DNA of 64,000 bases from Flavobacteriales bacterium (GTDB lineage: Bacteria; Bacteroidota; Bacteroidia; Flavobacteriales; Flavobacteriaceae), in contig JABMNH010000016.1 in assembly GCA_013205245.1 (NCBI GenBank), positions 1 to 64,000 of the forward strand, in the 5' to 3' direction. Below the pieces are notes generated by a model. That model made no database searches and was not told where the DNA came from. It saw only the letters and a list, made by a program, of their open reading frames with translations. Below, piece by piece: positions 59,434 to 64,000 of this stretch. Numbering within the stretch: position 1 is the first letter of the stretch; every line of letters begins with the position of its first letter. The position numbers and the translations under genes are program-made.

Positions 59434-62385
59434 ATGCGGTTAAAACTGATAAGTATTGTTTTTGTTTTGCTTTACGCGGTGATATCACATGCGCAAACAA
59501 ATCCTTTATCCGTAAAGGATTTTCAAAAACAGCAACAATGGGTTGACAGTGTTTATAAAACGCTTAGTCTTGATGAAAAAATAGGGCAACTATTTATGGT
59601 GCCAGCCTATTCTAACTTGGATAAAAAGCACGAAAAATCTGTTAAAAACCTTATTAAAAAGTACCATATAGGCAGTCTTATTTTTATGCAAGGCACACCT
59701 CAAAAACAGGCGAAACTTAACAATAATTACCAAGCACTTTCTAAAGTACCTTTGCTTATTGGTTTTGATGGCGAATGGGGTTTAAATATGCGTTTAGAAA
59801 ACACCTATCGTTTTCCGTGGAATATGACCCTTGGCGCGATTCAAGATAATGACCTAATCACACAATTTGGAAAACGTGTGGGCGAACAATGCAAACGTTT
59901 GGGGATTCATGTCAATTTTGCACCCGTGGTAGATGTGAATACAAATCCACTAAACCCCATTATTGGCAACCGTTCTTTTGGCCAAGACCCAAATAATGTG
60001 ACAGAAAAATCTTTGGCCTTTATGCAAGGCATTCAAAGTGAAAATGTACTAACAACCGCCAAACATTTTCCCGGGCACGGCGATACAGCAACCGATTCTC
60101 ATTTAGGTTTACCAACCGTTTTACATAGCAAAGCTTATATTGATAGTGTCGATTTAAAACCATACAAAATACTTATAAATAATGGTTTAACAGGCGTTAT
60201 GGTAGCGCATTTAAACGTACCTAGTTTAGAGCCGACACCTAATTTACCAACCTCTTTGTCCTCGAATGTAATCAATGGATTGCTAAAAAAAGACTTGGGT
60301 TTTAAAGGGCTTGTTTTTACTGATGCTTTAAATATGAAAGGCGTTGCCAATTTTGGCAAAACCACAACAGTCGATTTTAAAGCTTTTCAGGCTGGCAATG
60401 ATGTGATGATGTTTTCGGCAAACATTCCTAAAGCCATTAAAAAAATTAAGAAGGCCGTTTTAAATGGCGCTATTTCTAAATACCGATTAGATGCTTCTGT
60501 AAAAAAGATATTAATGGCTAAATATTGGGCTGGTTTAAACCATTATCAACCTGTAAAAACAAATAATCTTGAAACTGATTTGGTAACAATTGAAGATGCT
60601 ATTTTACACCGAAAATTAGTTAATGCCTCTATTACTTTGGTTAAAAATGAATTTGATTTGGTGCCCATTGCAGATGTTGCTCAAAAAATAGCCTATGTGA
60701 AATTAGGCGATGCACCCAATGATGAATTTGTTAGCACTTTAAAAAAATACACCCGTGTTGATGTTGTTTCTGGGACAAGTATCGCACAATTAAATGCCAA
60801 ACTCCAAGCCTACGATTTGGTTATTGTTGGTTTTCATAAAAGCAATGATAATCCATGGAAAAGCTATAAATTTTCAGATACTGACTTAGAAACCTTAAAA
60901 AGTATTGCTAGAAATAATGAAGTGATTTTAGATGTTTTTGCCAGTCCGTATGCACTGTTGCAAATAAAATCATTTACAGATATTGAAGCTGTTGTGGTAT
61001 CATATCAAAACAGTAATATAGCGCAAAATATTTCGGGGCAAATACTTTTTGGGGCATTGCAAGCCAGTGGTAAATTACCTGTAAGTATTCACGATGATTT
61101 TGCTATGGGTCAAGGTATTTATACTAAAAATCTGCAACGCTTATCTTATGGTTTGCCCGAAGAAGTGGGTATGAGCAGTCTAAAATTGGCACGATTAGAT
61201 TCTATAGCCAACGCCGTTTTAGAAGAAAAAATGGCGCCGGGCATGCAACTGCTTGTGGCGCGACATGGGAAAGTAATTTTTCAAAAAAGTTACGGCTTTT
61301 ATACAGATAAAAATACTGAAAAAGTGAACAATAATAGTTTATATGATTTGGCATCACTCACAAAAATATTAGGTACTTTACCTTTAGTTATGAAAGCTTA
61401 CGAAGAAGGTTCATTTAATTTGGAAACCCGTTTAGATTCACTTTTCCCTGTTTTAATTGGGAGCAATAAAGACACCGTTACAGTAAAAGAAGTCTTGTCG
61501 CATGTGGGTAGGTTGCAAACATGGATTCCGTATTATTTAAAAACGATAGATAGTGTCACTCATCAACCTTTATCGCAATATTATCACAGTACAAAATCAG
61601 ATAAATTCAATATTCAGGTAGCTAAAGACTTGTATTTACGAAGCGATTATGCCGATAGTATTTATCAGGCTATAGCCGATGAACCACAGCGCGAAGAGAA
61701 AGGCTATAAATACAGCGGTTTGGTGTTTTATTTGTTTAAAAATTACTTCGAAAATCAGTACAAAAAACCAATGCAAGATTTAGATAATCAATATTTCTAC
61801 AAACCATTAGGAGCGCAAAATCTAGGTTATTTGCCTTTAAATAAATTTGATAAAACACGCATAGTACCAACTGAGAAGGACGCTTATTACAGACACCAAT
61901 TATTGCGTGGTTATGTGCACGATATGGGCGCTGCTATGATGGGTGGTGTAAGTGGGAATGCGGGTTTATTCTCAAATGCCAATGATGTTGCTAAAATGAT
62001 GCAAATGTATTTGCAAAAAGGGACCTATGGAGGTAAACGTTATTTTAAATCGAAAACTATTGACAGGTTTAACCAACGCTATTACGAAAAAGACAATGTA
62101 AGACGTGGTTTGGGTTTTGATAAACCACAATTAGATCCAGAAGTAATAGCAACCTGTGGTTGTGTGTCTGATAAGAGTTTTGGACATAGTGGTTTTACAG
62201 GAAACTTTGCATGGGCAGATCCAGAAAGTGAGGTTGTGTACGTATTTTTATCGAATAGGGTTTATCCAACAATGGCAAACATCACTTTAGCCAAAAAGGA
62301 TATTCGGACTAAAACACAACAGATAATTCAAGAAGCACTTATTGATTTTTATAAGGCACCCACTTTAGCAAAAAAGCCAAACTGA
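59434..62385 (+). CDS. GH3 family beta-N-acetylhexosaminidase-like / beta-lactamase (serine hydrolase) fusion
   Basis: GH3 motifs (AKHFPGHGDTATDSH, GVMVAHLNVP, FTDALNMKG) then serine beta-lactamase SLTK-type motif (YDLASLTKILGT). Confidence 0.9.
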   Translation: MRLKLISIVFVLLYAVISHAQTNPLSVKDFQKQQQWVDSVYKTLSLDEKIGQLFMVPAYSNLDKKHEKSVKNLIKKYHIGSLIFMQGTPQKQAKLNNNYQALSKVPLLIGFDGEWGLNMRLENTYRFPWNMTLGAIQDNDLITQFGKRVGEQCKRLGIHVNFAPVVDVNTNPLNPIIGNRSFGQDPNNVTEKSLAFMQGIQSENVLTTAKHFPGHGDTATDSHLGLPTVLHSKAYIDSVDLKPYKILINNGLTGVMVAHLNVPSLEPTPNLPTSLSSNVINGLLKKDLGFKGLVFTDALNMKGVANFGKTTTVDFKAFQAGNDVMMFSANIPKAIKKIKKAVLNGAISKYRLDASVKKILMAKYWAGLNHYQPVKTNNLETDLVTIEDAILHRKLVNASITLVKNEFDLVPIADVAQKIAYVKLGDAPNDEFVSTLKKYTRVDVVSGTSIAQLNAKLQAYDLVIVGFHKSNDNPWKSYKFSDTDLETLKSIARNNEVILDVFASPYALLQIKSFTDIEAVVVSYQNSNIAQNISGQILFGALQASGKLPVSIHDDFAMGQGIYTKNLQRLSYGLPEEVGMSSLKLARLDSIANAVLEEKMAPGMQLLVARHGKVIFQKSYGFYTDKNTEKVNNNSLYDLASLTKILGTLPLVMKAYEEGSFNLETRLDSLFPVLIGSNKDTVTVKEVLSHVGRLQTWIPYYLKTIDSVTHQPLSQYYHSTKSDKFNIQVAKDLYLRSDYADSIYQAIADEPQREEKGYKYSGLVFYLFKNYFENQYKKPMQDLDNQYFYKPLGAQNLGYLPLNKFDKTRIVPTEKDAYYRHQLLRGYVHDMGAAMMGGVSGNAGLFSNANDVAKMMQMYLQKGTYGGKRYFKSKTIDRFNQRYYEKDNVRRGLGFDKPQLDPEVIATCGCVSDKSFGHSGFTGNFAWADPESEVVYVFLSNRVYPTMANITLAKKDIRTKTQQIIQEALIDFYKAPTLAKKPN

Positions 62386-63382
62386 CACAGACTGTCAAAA
62401 AATAGAGGCCCACATTTAATCCGAAAAAGCTATAAACTATAAAGGTTTGTAAAAGGCAGAATAGTGGGATGAGTATTACGTGTAAAGCGAATCTAAAAGT
62501 GCCAAAAAAGATGGGGTCTTTTATTTTTTGTTTCAGAATTTTCCAAATTAAATAAGGCAACCAAGCACTTAAAGCTGTTATTGCGAACACCAATTTATAC
62601 CAAAAATTGACAGGTTTTTTATCTTCTCTTAAAACTGTTTCTTTTGGAAGATTATGTAGCAATTCATTTGTTTCTAACGGGTTTAAAAAATTGGCGTTTA
62701 AAGCTTTTAATTGCTTTATTTTTCCATCATAAGTTTTTAAATCTTCTATATGAACAGTGAGTTTTTTAAGTTCATCACTTGTTTTTGCCACCATTTGTCT
62801 GGTTGATAAATGCACATCAGAAGCATCGTAAAAGGGGTTTGCCAAAAATGCTTTTCCGTAGTAAAGCGAAATACTTTGCGGATATGTAATATGAGCATCA
62901 TAGTTAATACCAACAGGCACAATATAAATTTTAAGATCTTTATATGTGTCTAAAGCGCCAAAAATAATGCGGGTAAAACCTTTGCTTAATTGGCGCACAC
63001 GTCTGTTTAAATGATGATCGCCTTCAGGAAAAATAGCGATTGTTTTTTTGTCGTTTAAAAGCTTAAAACAGGTATTAAACACTTCTGTATTTTTATTTAA
63101 ACTTTGCCAACCATCTCTGATGCGGTAAATAGGAATCATCCGTAAAGAATTGAAAAATCTTCTATTAAATGGGTTGCTAAAAACTGAAGCACGCGATAAA
63201 AAATAAGCTTTGCTATTATTTGTTGTGGCAAGCATGATTGAATCTAAAAGGGCATTTTCGTGGTTTGCCACAAAAAGAACAGCTTCGTTTTTTGGAATAT
63301 TTTGGAGACCTACAACTTTTGTCTTTTTAAAATAAAAAAACAAAATGGCTCTAATATAGCTTCTTATCAACACATAAAACAT
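62339..63382 (-). CDS. 1-acyl-sn-glycerol-3-phosphate acyltransferase-like protein
   Basis: FVANHENALLDSIML (HX4D variant), IFPEGDHH. Confidence 0.85.
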   Translation of the reverse strand: MFYVLIRSYIRAILFFYFKKTKVVGLQNIPKNEAVLFVANHENALLDSIMLATTNNSKAYFLSRASVFSNPFNRRFFNSLRMIPIYRIRDGWQSLNKNTEVFNTCFKLLNDKKTIAIFPEGDHHLNRRVRQLSKGFTRIIFGALDTYKDLKIYIVPVGINYDAHITYPQSISLYYGKAFLANPFYDASDVHLSTRQMVAKTSDELKKLTVHIEDLKTYDGKIKQLKALNANFLNPLETNELLHNLPKETVLREDKKPVNFWYKLVFAITALSAWLPYLIWKILKQKIKDPIFFGTFRFALHVILIPLFCLLQTFIVYSFFGLNVGLYFLTVCVSLAFLLKWVPYKNQ

Positions 63383-63384
63383 AG

Positions 63385-64000
63385 CTATTTTACTTTTTTA
63401 TGAGACCAATAAAACCCCAAACCGAGGCCAGAAATAATATGCCAAATACCCCAAGTAGCTGCAATTAAAGCCATGCCGCCCAAACCGTGAAAGAAAGTAA
63501 ATATGAGTAAAAGGCCCAAGCCACTATTTTGTATGCCAGTTTCTATAGCCAGTGTTCTTTGATTTTGCTGTGATAACTTAAAGGTTTTAGCTGTAAGATA
63601 CCCTGTTAAAATGGCTAGAAAATTATGTAAAATCACGATTAAAAGCACCTCAAAAATATATTTTTTAAGCACTTCGAAATTTGTAATAATAGCGATGGCT
63701 ACCAAACAAATAAAAATAGAAACCGAAATAAACTTCAATGGTTTTACGATAATATGTGTTGTTTTTGGAAGATATCTACTGGCGGTCATTCCTAAAATTA
63801 GTGGAATGCCTAAAATTAACGCGATGACTTTAATTAATTCATAAGGATTTAGTTCGATGCTTTTTAAAATGACAGATGTTGGGTGGTACAAATTGCTCCA
63901 CAATTCGAAATTAAATGGTGTTAAAAACATGGCTAACAGGGTAGAAAATGCGGTTAGGCTAATAGACAAAGCTGTGTTTCCTTTGGCTAATTTTGTAATG
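63385..64000 (-). CDS. Bile acid:sodium symporter family protein, 5' end outside window
   Basis: Reading frame stays open to the window edge (KLAKGNTALSISLTAFSTLLA); BASS-like ETGIQNSGLGLLLIF. Confidence 0.85.
   Translation of the reverse strand, partial: ITKLAKGNTALSISLTAFSTLLAMFLTPFNFELWSNLYHPTSVILKSIELNPYELIKVIALILGIPLILGMTASRYLPKTTHIIVKPLKFISVSIFICLVAIAIITNFEVLKKYIFEVLLIVILHNFLAILTGYLTAKTFKLSQQNQRTLAIETGIQNSGLGLLLIFTFFHGLGGMALIAATWGIWHIISGLGLGFYWSHKKVK

Noticed and set aside
1-64000. CRISPR array, rRNA operon, toxin-antitoxin or phage-defence island
   Set aside because: No regularly spaced repeats, rRNA sequence or recognisable defence proteins were seen

Overview
AT-rich Bacteroidota (Flavobacteriaceae-like) chromosomal window. 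Most of it is core metabolism and housekeeping: menC/menE, secA, a PduO-type adenosyltransferase, lnt, mtnN, sucC, glyS, mrp/NifU, hmgA/hppD, comM, psd/cdsA, ftsH, rsfS, birA, pyrE, coaD, ddl, rluD, a SAM-riboswitch methionine operon, dnaK, corA, and a GH3/beta-lactamase fusion. The accessory signal is concentrated in four places. (1) An IS30-family element at the left edge has a perfect 32-bp palindrome before its transposase, next to tRNA-Arg(CCT). (2) A surface-polysaccharide export locus (9.7-14.4 kb) looks dead: truncated Wza-like lipoprotein, Wzm-like permease broken by an IS1595-family element (8-bp TSD) plus a separate 1-nt frameshift, and a Wzt-like ATPase cut off after Walker A. (3) An IS110-family element (about 56750-58014) has a candidate bridge RNA whose two predicted loops contain segments matching both target halves and both element ends around a shared GT/AC core. 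It is inserted in a palindromic intergenic repeat. (4) Dispersed palindromic repeats include pieces that appear to supply the start region and an internal segment of menE. Two further genes carry likely inactivating point lesions (a methyltransferase with an in-frame TGA and a small secreted protein with a frameshift). All calls are by reading the sequence only; no searches were run.
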